From: CAZQQN01 sp964549595
Lineage (GTDB): Bacteria > Bacteroidota > Bacteroidia > CAILMK01 > CAYYUA01
NCBI GenBank assembly: GCA_964549595.1
Contig: CAZJWK010000016.1
Coordinates: 1 to 39,482 of the forward strand
Length of the DNA: 39,482 bases
Reading direction: 5' to 3'
The notes under the pieces were generated by a model, which had not been told where the DNA came from, did no database searches, and was given only the letters and a program-made list of their open reading frames with translations. Within the stretch, counting starts at the first letter, position 1. Each line of letters opens with the position of its first letter. The position numbers and the translations under genes are program-made. Shown here in pieces: positions 15,043 to 22,915 of this stretch.

Positions 15043-16809
15043 ATGATGAATCGTGGTTTTCTCACAGTATTTTTTGTTTGCTTTTCGTTTATACCGTTTC
15101 TAAAAAGTCAAAGTTTCGAAATTTTTAAAATCTGTGAGAATGATGGCATAGTCTCACTTGGTTGGGAAACCTTTAATGATACTTGCTCCGGATTCAATTT
15201 TTACACCCTTCACCTTCAAAAAACCCCGAACAGTAACTTTAAGGTTGTCGATACCTTTGACTCCCCTTCACAAAATAAAGTCAATTATGCTCCGAATAAT
15301 CTTAACAATATACGGCAGTGGAAATATTTTGTAAAAATTCACCGGGATTGTTTTAATGACAGCTTTCCCTTTAGCGATACCGGGGAAATGGATAAAACGA
15401 AACCCGATCCCCTTGAATTTGATTCCATTAGCGTAAGAAATGGCAATGCCGTTTTGGGATGGTCCCCTAAGAGCAGTAAAGATGTTCAGGGCTACAATAT
15501 TTACTACGTAAACGACCAGGGTCAAACGCTAAAAGTAGATACGGTTTTTGGTGCTGAGAATACCTTCTATATAGATAGTTCTGTAGGAAATCCTGAAAAC
15601 GGATTTGAAAAATACCGGATAGGGGCTTTCGATTCTTGTTTTAATGCCAGTCCCATTAGCATTGGTACCCATCGAACGATTTTTCTTGAAAAAAATGAAG
15701 ATTCATGCCGAGGGACTATTGAATTAAAATGGGAAGATTATAAAGGTTGGGATGTGGATAAGTTTGGTATTTATGTAGAGAAAGCGGGTGGGGATCCCCA
15801 AAAAATTAAAGAAGTTGATGGGGATACATTTCGGACGGTGTTAACATCGTTGGGTAAATCCAATACTTTCAAAGGATTTGTCCGGGCCTTTGATGAAAGC
15901 GGCGAGAGAACTTCCAGCTCTAATATAGTTAATTTTAAGAGTTTTGGCGTATCCGAACCTGGTTATACATATATCAGAGAGGTTTCCGTAAAAGATAGCA
16001 ATAATCATTTGGTTTGGTTTATTGAAAATGCTGTTCCCCTTGAGGGATTTGAAATTTATAGGGGCGAAACATTAACCGGCATGGATCTTTTCAAGGAAGT
16101 GAATTATGAAGGAGGGAAAAAGTTTGAATTTGTGGATTCTCAGGCAGAGGTTTTAGACAAGAGCTATTTTTACCAGGTAAAAGCCAAAGGGATATGTGGA
16201 AATGTGGTTGATGAAAGCAACTGGGTTAAGAGTATTTTTTTGGAAGTTAGGAAAAAAAATGATTTTAGGGATTTGAGGTGGAATAGCTATCAAGGTTTTG
16301 ATGGCGGATTGGCTAAATATGATATACAAAGACTGGAAAGGGGCAAAAATGGCAATTCCTGGGTTGCTTTTGCTCAATCTCCCCGTGATTTGTTGGACGT
16401 GGAAGATACGAAAACTTACGATAGTTTTCCTGCAAGAGGTGTTTGTTACCGCATTAAAGCTTATGAAAACAATGAGAACCAATATGGTTTTAAGGGGATC
16501 AGTTTCTCCAATGTGAACTGTGTTTTTGGAAAGCCCATTGTTTATGTCCCCAATGCTTTTTTCCCGGCTGGGAAAAATAAGGCTTTTCGACCCAAAGGGT
16601 TATACATTGATCACCAGAAGTCAAATATGACCATCTTTAACCGATGGGGGCAAAAAATTTTTGAAACAAGTAATTTAGAAGAAGGATGGAGTGGACGAAC
16701 AGAAAGCGGTGATTTAGCCCCTTCGGGAGTATATTTTTATAGGATTAAAATTGTAGGGAAAAACAATTTTACCGAAATAAAGAAAGGTGATGTTACCCTT
16801 TTAAGGTAG
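15043..16809 (+). CDS. Secreted protein with T9SS type-B (CHU_C) sorting domain
   Basis: A 588-residue exported protein. It begins with a signal peptide (FLTVFFVCFSFIPFLKSQ, cleavage near residue 23-24). The middle consists of repeated beta-sandwich segments of fibronectin-III character, each with the pattern 'V-x-L-x-W ... Y-x-I-Y': VSLGWETF, AVLGWSPK..VQGYNIYYV, IELKWEDY, HLVWFIE..LEGFEIYRG, RDLRWNSYQG..AKYDIQRL. Residues about 500-588 (IVYVPNAFFPAG, MTIFNRWGQKIFET, GWSGRTESGDLAPSGVYFYRI) are a gliding-motility-associated C-terminal domain, which directs secretion by the type IX system. The ligand is unknown; an adhesin or extracellular-matrix role is likely for this architecture. It is the first gene of a tight operon with ybeY (8 bp), mnmG and a lipoprotein gene. 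Confidence 0.88.
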   Translation: MMNRGFLTVFFVCFSFIPFLKSQSFEIFKICENDGIVSLGWETFNDTCSGFNFYTLHLQKTPNSNFKVVDTFDSPSQNKVNYAPNNLNNIRQWKYFVKIHRDCFNDSFPFSDTGEMDKTKPDPLEFDSISVRNGNAVLGWSPKSSKDVQGYNIYYVNDQGQTLKVDTVFGAENTFYIDSSVGNPENGFEKYRIGAFDSCFNASPISIGTHRTIFLEKNEDSCRGTIELKWEDYKGWDVDKFGIYVEKAGGDPQKIKEVDGDTFRTVLTSLGKSNTFKGFVRAFDESGERTSSSNIVNFKSFGVSEPGYTYIREVSVKDSNNHLVWFIENAVPLEGFEIYRGETLTGMDLFKEVNYEGGKKFEFVDSQAEVLDKSYFYQVKAKGICGNVVDESNWVKSIFLEVRKKNDFRDLRWNSYQGFDGGLAKYDIQRLERGKNGNSWVAFAQSPRDLLDVEDTKTYDSFPARGVCYRIKAYENNENQYGFKGISFSNVNCVFGKPIVYVPNAFFPAGKNKAFRPKGLYIDHQKSNMTIFNRWGQKIFETSNLEEGWSGRTESGDLAPSGVYFYRIKIVGKNNFTEIKKGDVTLLR

Positions 16810-16817
16810 TTTTTCTT

Positions 16818-17243
16818 ATGGAAAAGAATTTTCAGTTTTTTTATGAAGAAAGGCAAGTTCCTGAGGATTGCTTAGAAGGTATTCAAACTGTTGTTAACGG
16901 GATTGTTAATGATTATGGATTTGTTTTAATGGGTTTAAATGTAATATTTTTGTCGGATGAAGGTTTATTAAAAATGAACCGGGAGTTCTTGGGTCACGAC
17001 TTTTACACCGATGTTATCACATTTGATCTTGAAGAAAATGCCAACCCTATACAAGGGGAAATTTACATTAGCGTGGACAGGGTAAAAGATAATGCGGGCC
17101 ATTTTGGTAAAGATTTCAAGGACGAATTGCAAAGGGTAATTATACACGGGGTTTTGCATCTTGTTGGATTTACTGATAATAATGAGTCAGAAAAAAGTCA
17201 TATGAGCCAAAAAGAAAATCAGTACTTAGAAAATAAAAATTGA
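16818..17243 (+). CDS. ybeY: Endoribonuclease YbeY
   Basis: A 141-residue UPF0054/YbeY rRNA-processing metalloprotein, involved in 16S 3'-end maturation and ribosome quality control. The conserved NREFLGHDFYTDVITFDL segment (about 54-72) and the metal-binding HGVLHLVGFTD at residues 110-120 are present. The canonical H-x3-H-x5-H has His110 and His114, but the third His position is Asp120. An Asp in this place is, as I recall, usual in Bacteroidota YbeY, so activity is probably kept. The C-terminal SHMSQKENQYL corresponds to the M-x-x-x-E-x-x-L tail. It follows the T9SS protein gene by 8 bp and ends 5 bp before the mnmG ATG. Confidence 0.92.
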   Translation: MEKNFQFFYEERQVPEDCLEGIQTVVNGIVNDYGFVLMGLNVIFLSDEGLLKMNREFLGHDFYTDVITFDLEENANPIQGEIYISVDRVKDNAGHFGKDFKDELQRVIIHGVLHLVGFTDNNESEKSHMSQKENQYLENKN

Positions 17244-17248
17244 AAAGG

Positions 17249-19114
17249 ATGGAAGATAAATTTGATGTCATTGTGGTAGGTGGTGGTCATGCCGGATGTG
17301 AAGCAGCGGCTTCTGCTGCTAACCTGGGCTCATCTGTTTTGATGATCACCATGGATATGAACAAAATTGCTCAGATGTCTTGCAATCCCGCAATGGGAGG
17401 GATTGCTAAAGGTCAGATAGTTAGGGAAATTGATGCCCTGGGCGGGCAAAGTGGCATTGTGTCCGATAAGAGTATGGTTCAGTTCAGGATGTTAAATAAA
17501 TCCAAAGGGCCGGCAATGTGGAGCCCTCGTACTCAAAATGACAGGATGCGGTTTGCTGAGACCTGGCGGATTAAGTTGGAACAAACCCGTAATGTATATT
17601 TCTGGCAAGAAATGGGTAAGGAATTAATCTTTGAAGGGGATAAAGTGGCTGGTGTCCGGACTCAATTAGGCGTTGAATTTTATTCCCAAACCGTGATCCT
17701 TACCAATGGTACATTTCTGAATGGATTAATTCATGTTGGGGATGTGAATTTTGGTGGGGGTCGAGTCGGAGAAAAATCGGCTACCGGGCTTACCAAACAG
17801 TTGTTGGATCGTGGTTTCGAGACCGGTCGTATGAAAACAGGTACCCCGCCAAGGATAGATGGCAGATCTATTGATTATTCCAAAATGGAGGAACAGAAAG
17901 GAGATGAAGACCCTGGTAAGTTTTCATTTTCACGTGAAACGGAACCCCCGGAAAAGCAGTTAAGCTGTTACATTACCTATACCAATCCGGATGTACATGA
18001 AACCCTGGAAAAGGGCTTTGATCGATCTCCTATGTTTAATGGCCGGATTAAAAGTGTTGGTCCCCGCTACTGTCCTTCTATTGAGGATAAAATTGATCGT
18101 TTTAGGGATAAGGACAGTCATCAGGTTTTTATTGAACCTGAAGGTTGGCAAACCATAGAAGTTTATGTGAATGGGTTTTCTACATCCCTTCCCTTAGATG
18201 TACAAGAGAAATCCCTTAGAAAAATTCCCGGATTGGAAAATGCTCATCTATTCCGTCCCGGTTACGCCATCGAGTACGATTTTTTCCAACCTCACCAGCT
18301 TAAACATACCATGGAAACCAAGCCTGTGGAAAATCTATTTTTTGCCGGACAGATTAACGGCACCACTGGTTACGAAGAAGCTGCCTGCCAAGGATTAATG
18401 GCTGGTATAAACGCCCATCGAAAAGTTAAGGAACTAAGTCCGGTTGTGCTTAAAAGGTCTGATGCCTACATTGGTGTTTTGGTTGATGATTTAATTAATA
18501 AGGGTACCAATGAACCTTACCGAATGTTTACCAGCAGGGCTGAATATCGGATGCTTTTAAGGCAGGATAACGCTGATCTAAGGCTTACCCCTTTAAGTTT
18601 TCAAATTGGCCTTGCCTCGGAAGATCGTTATCGTATGGCCAAAGAAAAAGAAGAGGGCATTGCTGAAATTGAGGAATTCTTCAAGAAAGAAAATGCGCCT
18701 GAAGAAGAAATTAACAGTGCTTTAGAGGTAGTTGGGTCAAAACCGGTGAAACAAAAATTTAAATTAGAAAAGATTCTTGCCCGGCCTGAGGTTACCCTCC
18801 ATACCCTTCAAAAACAAATTCCCAAAGTAGAGCATTTTACTCAAAAGTTTGACCGGGAAATTCTTGATGCCGCTGAAATTAAAATGAAATATGGGGGCTT
18901 CATTGACAAAGAAAGAGAAATGGTGGAAAAAATGAATAGGCTGGAGGATATCACAATCCATTCCAATTTGGATTTTAATCATATAAAAGCGCTCTCCGCG
19001 GAAGGGAAAGAAAAGCTTAACCAAGTCCGGCCCGAAACAATTGGGCAAGCGAGTCGAATAAGTGGTGTTTCTCCGGCGGATATATCCGTTTTGTTGGTTT
19101 ATCTGGGCAGATAA
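17249..19114 (+). CDS. mnmG: tRNA U34 carboxymethylaminomethyl synthase subunit MnmG (GidA)
   Basis: A 621-residue FAD-dependent enzyme that, with MnmE, installs the (carboxymethyl)aminomethyl group at C5 of wobble uridine-34. The dinucleotide-binding motif GGGHAGCEAA is at 11-20, followed by the family signatures CNPAMGGIAKG, MKTGTPPRIDGRSIDY, RYCPSIEDKI and GTTGYEEAACQG. The C-terminal helical domain used for tRNA and MnmE contact is complete (NHIKALSAEGKEKL...VRPETIGQASRISGVSPADI). Length is normal. The ATG at 17249 is preferred over an in-frame TTG at 17240 that overlaps the ybeY stop. A parS-like site lies inside the gene at 17926-17941. mnmG is classically found next to the replication origin in many bacteria. 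Confidence 0.97.
   Translation: MEDKFDVIVVGGGHAGCEAAASAANLGSSVLMITMDMNKIAQMSCNPAMGGIAKGQIVREIDALGGQSGIVSDKSMVQFRMLNKSKGPAMWSPRTQNDRMRFAETWRIKLEQTRNVYFWQEMGKELIFEGDKVAGVRTQLGVEFYSQTVILTNGTFLNGLIHVGDVNFGGGRVGEKSATGLTKQLLDRGFETGRMKTGTPPRIDGRSIDYSKMEEQKGDEDPGKFSFSRETEPPEKQLSCYITYTNPDVHETLEKGFDRSPMFNGRIKSVGPRYCPSIEDKIDRFRDKDSHQVFIEPEGWQTIEVYVNGFSTSLPLDVQEKSLRKIPGLENAHLFRPGYAIEYDFFQPHQLKHTMETKPVENLFFAGQINGTTGYEEAACQGLMAGINAHRKVKELSPVVLKRSDAYIGVLVDDLINKGTNEPYRMFTSRAEYRMLLRQDNADLRLTPLSFQIGLASEDRYRMAKEKEEGIAEIEEFFKKENAPEEEINSALEVVGSKPVKQKFKLEKILARPEVTLHTLQKQIPKVEHFTQKFDREILDAAEIKMKYGGFIDKEREMVEKMNRLEDITIHSNLDFNHIKALSAEGKEKLNQVRPETIGQASRISGVSPADISVLLVYLGR
17926..17941. promoter_or_regulatory. parS-like ParB-binding site 1
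   Basis: ATTTTCACGTGAAACG matches the bacterial parS consensus TGTTTCACGTGAAACA at 13 of 16 positions, with the full TTTCACGTGAAAC core. It lies inside mnmG, where it encodes Phe-Ser-Arg-Glu. Confidence 0.6.
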
Positions 19115-19123
19115 GGTTTTAAA

Positions 19124-20752
19124 TTGATAATCGGGAAAAACATCTTAAAGTCGGTTTTATTTTTCCTTTTGGTTTGGTGTTTGGCTTCCTGTGCTCAAGA
19201 AGGTCAACCGAGTGGCGGAAAGAAGGATCAAGACCCTCCGGAGGTGGTGAATGCCAAGCCCGCCAACTATTCCACCAAGGTAAATCCTGACAAGATTGAA
19301 ATAGCATTTAATGAGTTTATTAAATTAAAAAACAAAAGGAAAAATATTTTAATCAGCCCACCCATTCAGAATTACCAAATTACCGGAAGGCGGAAAACCA
19401 TCCTTATTGACATTAAAGACACCTTAAAAAGCAATGTAACTTATAGCATTCAGTTTGGGGCCAGTATCCGGGATATCACAGAAAACAATGCAAAAAGGGG
19501 ATACGAATACGTTTTTAGTACAGGGGAACAATTGGATTCCTTAACCTTGACCGGTAATATTAAAGACGCTTTTACCCTGGACTCTATTCCTAAAAGCCAG
19601 GTGCTCATTTATAGAAATGCAGGGGATAGTGTTTTGAAAAATAATCGTCCTTATTACTATACCGAAACGGATCAAACAGGGGCCTTCAAATTTAATCACC
19701 TTAAAAAAGGGGAATTTCAAATTTTTGCTCTTCAAGATTTAAACGGTAACCTTACCTACGATGGAGGAGAAAAGGTGGGTTTCTATCCCCGAAGGTTCTT
19801 TATTCAATCGGATACTGTTGTGGGTGAGCTACTTATGTTTAAGCAATTACTGGAAAAACCTGGTGTGGTTAGTGCCAAAATGCTCAAAAGGGGGAAAGCT
19901 GAATTAAAATTTAATCAACCTTTGGATACGTTTTATTTTTCGATATGGAACGGAAAAAAAGAAGAAGATCCTGTTTACTGGGAAATAAAGGAAGATGGGA
20001 AATTGGGTATTATTTGGTTTGAGCCAAAGGAAACCCAAAATCTTAAATTTCTTGGCGTATTAAATGGAAAATACCGTGATACGATCCTTTTAGAAAGGTC
20101 AAAAAAGTACCTTGATGACCCGGTGAATTACGACACTGGGTTTAAAATTAAAAAGGTAATTAGCAAGGTTAAGCCCGGAAAGGGTTTAAATATCTGGTTA
20201 AATAACCCATGGGAAAAAATTGATTTTCCAAGTGTGGAAGTTTTTAAGGACTCAAACTCCATTTCTATTAAGGGGCCTATTCCCACAAACAACCCTAAAA
20301 AATTTGTCATTAACGGAAATTTCCGGGAGGATTCTACTTACTTGCTTCGCATGGATAGTGGCGCCTTTAAAGATATTTATGGAAATCTATTGAAACCGGG
20401 TAAGTTTGAATTTGAAGTAATTTCCAAAAGTGATCTCGGGCTTTTGGAAGTGAATTGTCGAGTAAATACCGGAATGAAAGGCCAGATTCTAATTCGGTTA
20501 ATGGATCAAAACCGGAATGTTCTGAGGAAAAAAAGGATGCTATCAAAAGAAAAAAGCCTTACTTTTAAAAAATTAAACCCGGGAAAATATCGGTTAAAAG
20601 CCATTATAGATGAGAATGGGAATGGATTCTGGGATAATGGGAATGTTTTTGAAAGAAAAATGCCGGAAAAGGTAATTTTTTATCCGGGGTCCATAAATGT
20701 CAAAGCCAATTGGGAGATTAAAGATGTGCAATTCAATATTTCTCCACGATAG
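19124..20752 (+). CDS. Ig-like domain lipoprotein
   Basis: A 542-residue lipoprotein. The N-terminal signal LFFLLVWCLASC ends in a lipobox (L-A-S-C) and the mature Cys is followed by AQEGQPSGGKKDQDPPEVV, a start typical of the Bacteroidota 'SbsA Ig-like domain' lipoproteins. Residues about 35-125 form the Ig-like domain (PPEVVNAKPANYSTKVNPDKIEI is the opening strand pattern); a carboxypeptidase-regulatory-like fold (about 140-215, KGEFQIFALQDLNGNLTYDGGEKVGF) and a similar C-terminal motif (KYRLKAIIDENGNGFWDNGN) follow. The only sensible start is TTG at 19124, since the frame has no ATG before the signal peptide and a stop at 19112. It follows mnmG by 9 bp and overlaps the convergent bshA 3' end by 20 bp. 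Function is unknown. Confidence 0.85.
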   Translation: MIIGKNILKSVLFFLLVWCLASCAQEGQPSGGKKDQDPPEVVNAKPANYSTKVNPDKIEIAFNEFIKLKNKRKNILISPPIQNYQITGRRKTILIDIKDTLKSNVTYSIQFGASIRDITENNAKRGYEYVFSTGEQLDSLTLTGNIKDAFTLDSIPKSQVLIYRNAGDSVLKNNRPYYYTETDQTGAFKFNHLKKGEFQIFALQDLNGNLTYDGGEKVGFYPRRFFIQSDTVVGELLMFKQLLEKPGVVSAKMLKRGKAELKFNQPLDTFYFSIWNGKKEEDPVYWEIKEDGKLGIIWFEPKETQNLKFLGVLNGKYRDTILLERSKKYLDDPVNYDTGFKIKKVISKVKPGKGLNIWLNNPWEKIDFPSVEVFKDSNSISIKGPIPTNNPKKFVINGNFREDSTYLLRMDSGAFKDIYGNLLKPGKFEFEVISKSDLGLLEVNCRVNTGMKGQILIRLMDQNRNVLRKKRMLSKEKSLTFKKLNPGKYRLKAIIDENGNGFWDNGNVFERKMPEKVIFYPGSINVKANWEIKDVQFNISPR

Positions 20753-21887
20753 GTTGGTTGGAAGTGTTTTCTAAAAGGGAAAAGTAAAGGTTTTCGTATT
20801 TGGGCATTATTAAATTGATATCAAATTGCTTGGCATGTTCATAAGCGTTTATTTTGAACTTTTCCAGGGTCTCATTATTTTCTAAAATTTCTATTCCTCT
20901 TTGGGCCATTTTTTCTGTATTGCCAACCTCGCAAGTGTAACCCGTTAAACCGTTTTCGTTTAATTCCGGCAATCCCCCTGCGTTTGAAGAAATCACCGGA
21001 ACCTTACAGGCCATAGCTTCTAAAGCTGCAAGCCCAAAACTTTCTGTTTCCGAAGGCAAAAGGAACAAATCAGAAAGTTTAAGGATATTGGCCACTTTAT
21101 CCATTTTACCCAGGAATTTAACATCATCACAAAAGTCCAATTCCCGGCAAATCATTTCTGCCCTTACTCGTTCCGGGCCGTCTCCTACCATTAATAGGGC
21201 TGCGGGAATTTTTTCCCTGATCTTTGCGAAGGTTCTAATGACATCCTCTACCCGCTTTACTTCTCTAAAATTGGAAATATGGGTAATTACTCGTTGATGC
21301 TCTTTTGCTAAGTCATAATTCTCTTCTTTTGATTCCCCTTTAGGGAATTCTTTAAAATCAATGAAATTCGGGATGACCTTTATGGGTTGTGTGACTTTAA
21401 AATGTTCATGGGTGGCTTTTTTCAAATAATCGGAAACTGTTGTGACAGCGTCAGAATGGTTTATTGAGTAAGTGACCGCTGTTTCATAAGTGGGGTCTTT
21501 TCCTACTAATGTGATATCCGTCCCATGTAATGTGGTTACGATGGGTATGTTATAGCCTTCCCCGGCCAGCATGGTTTTCGCCATGTAAGCGGCAAAAGCA
21601 TGAGGAATGGCGTAATGCACATGGAGAATATCCAATTTTTCATGATTGATGAGGTCAACCAATTTACTTATTAAGGCCAACTCATAAGGGGGGTATTCAA
21701 AAAGGGGGTATTTAACTATATTTACCTCGTGGAAAAAAAGGTTTCCTCCAAAGGAATCCAACCTTACCGGTTGGCTATAAGAAACAAAATGAACCTGATG
21801 GCCTTTTCTTGCCAATGCTTTTCCCAGCTCTGTGGCTACTACTCCACTTCCCCCGAAAGTCGGATAACCTACTATACCTATTTTCAT
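20733..21887 (-). CDS. bshA: N-acetyl-alpha-D-glucosaminyl L-malate synthase BshA
   Basis: A 384-residue GT4-family glycosyltransferase with the features of BshA, which makes GlcNAc-malate from UDP-GlcNAc and L-malate, the first step of bacillithiol synthesis. The N-terminus MKIGIVGYPTFGGSGVVATELGKALA is the BshA signature, with HYAIPHAFAAYMAK, TTLHGTDITLVG, FIDFKEFPKG and the GT-B C-terminal nucleotide-sugar motif FLLPSETESFGLAALEAMAC, including the E-x7-E pair. Length is typical. Its ATG lies 1 bp beyond the stop of the upstream threonine dehydrogenase gene, so the two are translationally coupled. bshB and bshC are not in the window. Confidence 0.95.
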   Translation of the reverse strand: MKIGIVGYPTFGGSGVVATELGKALARKGHQVHFVSYSQPVRLDSFGGNLFFHEVNIVKYPLFEYPPYELALISKLVDLINHEKLDILHVHYAIPHAFAAYMAKTMLAGEGYNIPIVTTLHGTDITLVGKDPTYETAVTYSINHSDAVTTVSDYLKKATHEHFKVTQPIKVIPNFIDFKEFPKGESKEENYDLAKEHQRVITHISNFREVKRVEDVIRTFAKIREKIPAALLMVGDGPERVRAEMICRELDFCDDVKFLGKMDKVANILKLSDLFLLPSETESFGLAALEAMACKVPVISSNAGGLPELNENGLTGYTCEVGNTEKMAQRGIEILENNETLEKFKINAYEHAKQFDINLIMPKYENLYFSLLENTSNQPIVEKY

Positions 21888-21888
21888 C

Positions 21889-22848
21889 CTAAGTCGTTTT
21901 TAAAAACGATTTTAAATTGTTAAGCATATCCTGTACCATGTCATTTAAAGTATAAGCGGGATACCAATTCCAGTCATGTCTTGCCTGGGTATCATCAATT
22001 TTTTCCGGCCAACCATCGGCAATATTTTGGCGAAAATCCGGTTCATAAGAAGCCTCAAAATCGGGTAAATGGTTTTGGATGCTTTCCGCTAAATTTTTGG
22101 GAGAAAAACTAAATCCAGCCAGGTTATAACTTGATCTTACGGTTAATTGTTCATTAGGGGCTTCCATCAATTCGATAGTACCCCTTATGGCGTCCGGCAT
22201 GTATAACATAGGCAATGTGGTGTTCGCTTTTAAAAAACAGGTGTATGAGCCGTTTTTCAAGGCATGATGAAAAATGTCCACTGCAAAATCTGTTGTTCCT
22301 CCGCCCGGTTCTGTTTTATAACTTATTAAACCCGGATAGCGAACGCTTCTTGTGTCGATCCCGAATTTCTCATAAAAATATTCACACCATCTTTCTCCGG
22401 CCAGTTTACTGATTCCGTATACCGTATTGGGGTCCATGATAGTGGTTTGGGGCGTGTTTTTCTTTGGTGTGTTGGGCCCGAATACGGCAATGGAACTAGG
22501 CCAGAATATTTTTTTTATTTCCGTTTCTCTTGCTAAGTTCAAAGTGTTCAATAAACCTTCCATGTTTAAATTCCAACCCCACATCGGTTTTTGTTCAGCC
22601 GTTGCTGATAATAGAGCTGCCAAATTGTAAATTTGGGTAACATTATGCTTCCTTATTGTTTTGTCTAAGTCGTTGTAGTTCAATACATCCAGATTAATAA
22701 AAGGGCCTCCTTCCTTTATTTCCGCTGTTGGCTCATTTATGTCTGCTGCTATTACGGAGTTGGGGCTATGAATTGACCTTAGCTGAGTTGTTAACTCTGA
22801 ACCTACCTGACCTGCCGCTCCAATGATTAAAATGTTTTCGTCTTGCAT
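21889..22848 (-). CDS. SDR-type L-threonine 3-dehydrogenase
   Basis: A 319-residue extended SDR/epimerase-fold enzyme. The NAD-binding GAAGQVG is at 10-16; the catalytic Ser region is SSIAVFGP and the YxxxK is in VYGISKLAGE. The segments WPSSIAVFGPNTPKKNTPQ, RSVRYPGLISYKTEPGGGTTDFAVDIF and LYMPDAIRGTIELMEAP match the short-chain threonine dehydrogenases found in Bacteroidota and some proteobacteria, which oxidise L-threonine to 2-amino-3-ketobutyrate. UDP-glucose epimerase is an unlikely alternative. The ATG at 22848 is preferred over an in-frame TTG at 22866, which would overlap the promoter match at 22864-22871. It is the first gene of a two-gene operon with bshA. A link between threonine/glycine supply and thiol synthesis is possible but only inferred. 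Confidence 0.88.
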   Translation of the reverse strand: MQDENILIIGAAGQVGSELTTQLRSIHSPNSVIAADINEPTAEIKEGGPFINLDVLNYNDLDKTIRKHNVTQIYNLAALLSATAEQKPMWGWNLNMEGLLNTLNLARETEIKKIFWPSSIAVFGPNTPKKNTPQTTIMDPNTVYGISKLAGERWCEYFYEKFGIDTRSVRYPGLISYKTEPGGGTTDFAVDIFHHALKNGSYTCFLKANTTLPMLYMPDAIRGTIELMEAPNEQLTVRSSYNLAGFSFSPKNLAESIQNHLPDFEASYEPDFRQNIADGWPEKIDDTQARHDWNWYPAYTLNDMVQDMLNNLKSFLKTT

Positions 22849-22863
22849 AAAATTATTTTTTTG

Positions 22864-22871
22864 CAAAGGTA
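22864..22871 (-). promoter_or_regulatory. -7 promoter element of the threonine dehydrogenase-bshA operon
   Basis: On the minus strand it reads TACCTTTG, an exact TAnnTTTG, 15 bp ahead of the ATG at 22848. Upstream there is a T-run but no clean TTTG at 19 bp. A parS-like site lies about 28 bp further upstream. Confidence 0.45.
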
Positions 22872-22898
22872 AAATTACGTGGATTTAAAAAAACTAAT

Positions 22899-22914
22899 GG
22901 TTTCACGTGGAACT
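22899..22914. promoter_or_regulatory. parS-like ParB-binding site 2
   Basis: GGTTTCACGTGGAACT matches the parS variant TGTTTCACGTGGAACA at 14 of 16 positions; only the outermost bases differ. This is the single intergenic copy, between the outer-membrane protein stop and the threonine dehydrogenase promoter. Confidence 0.7.
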
Positions 22915-22915
22915 G

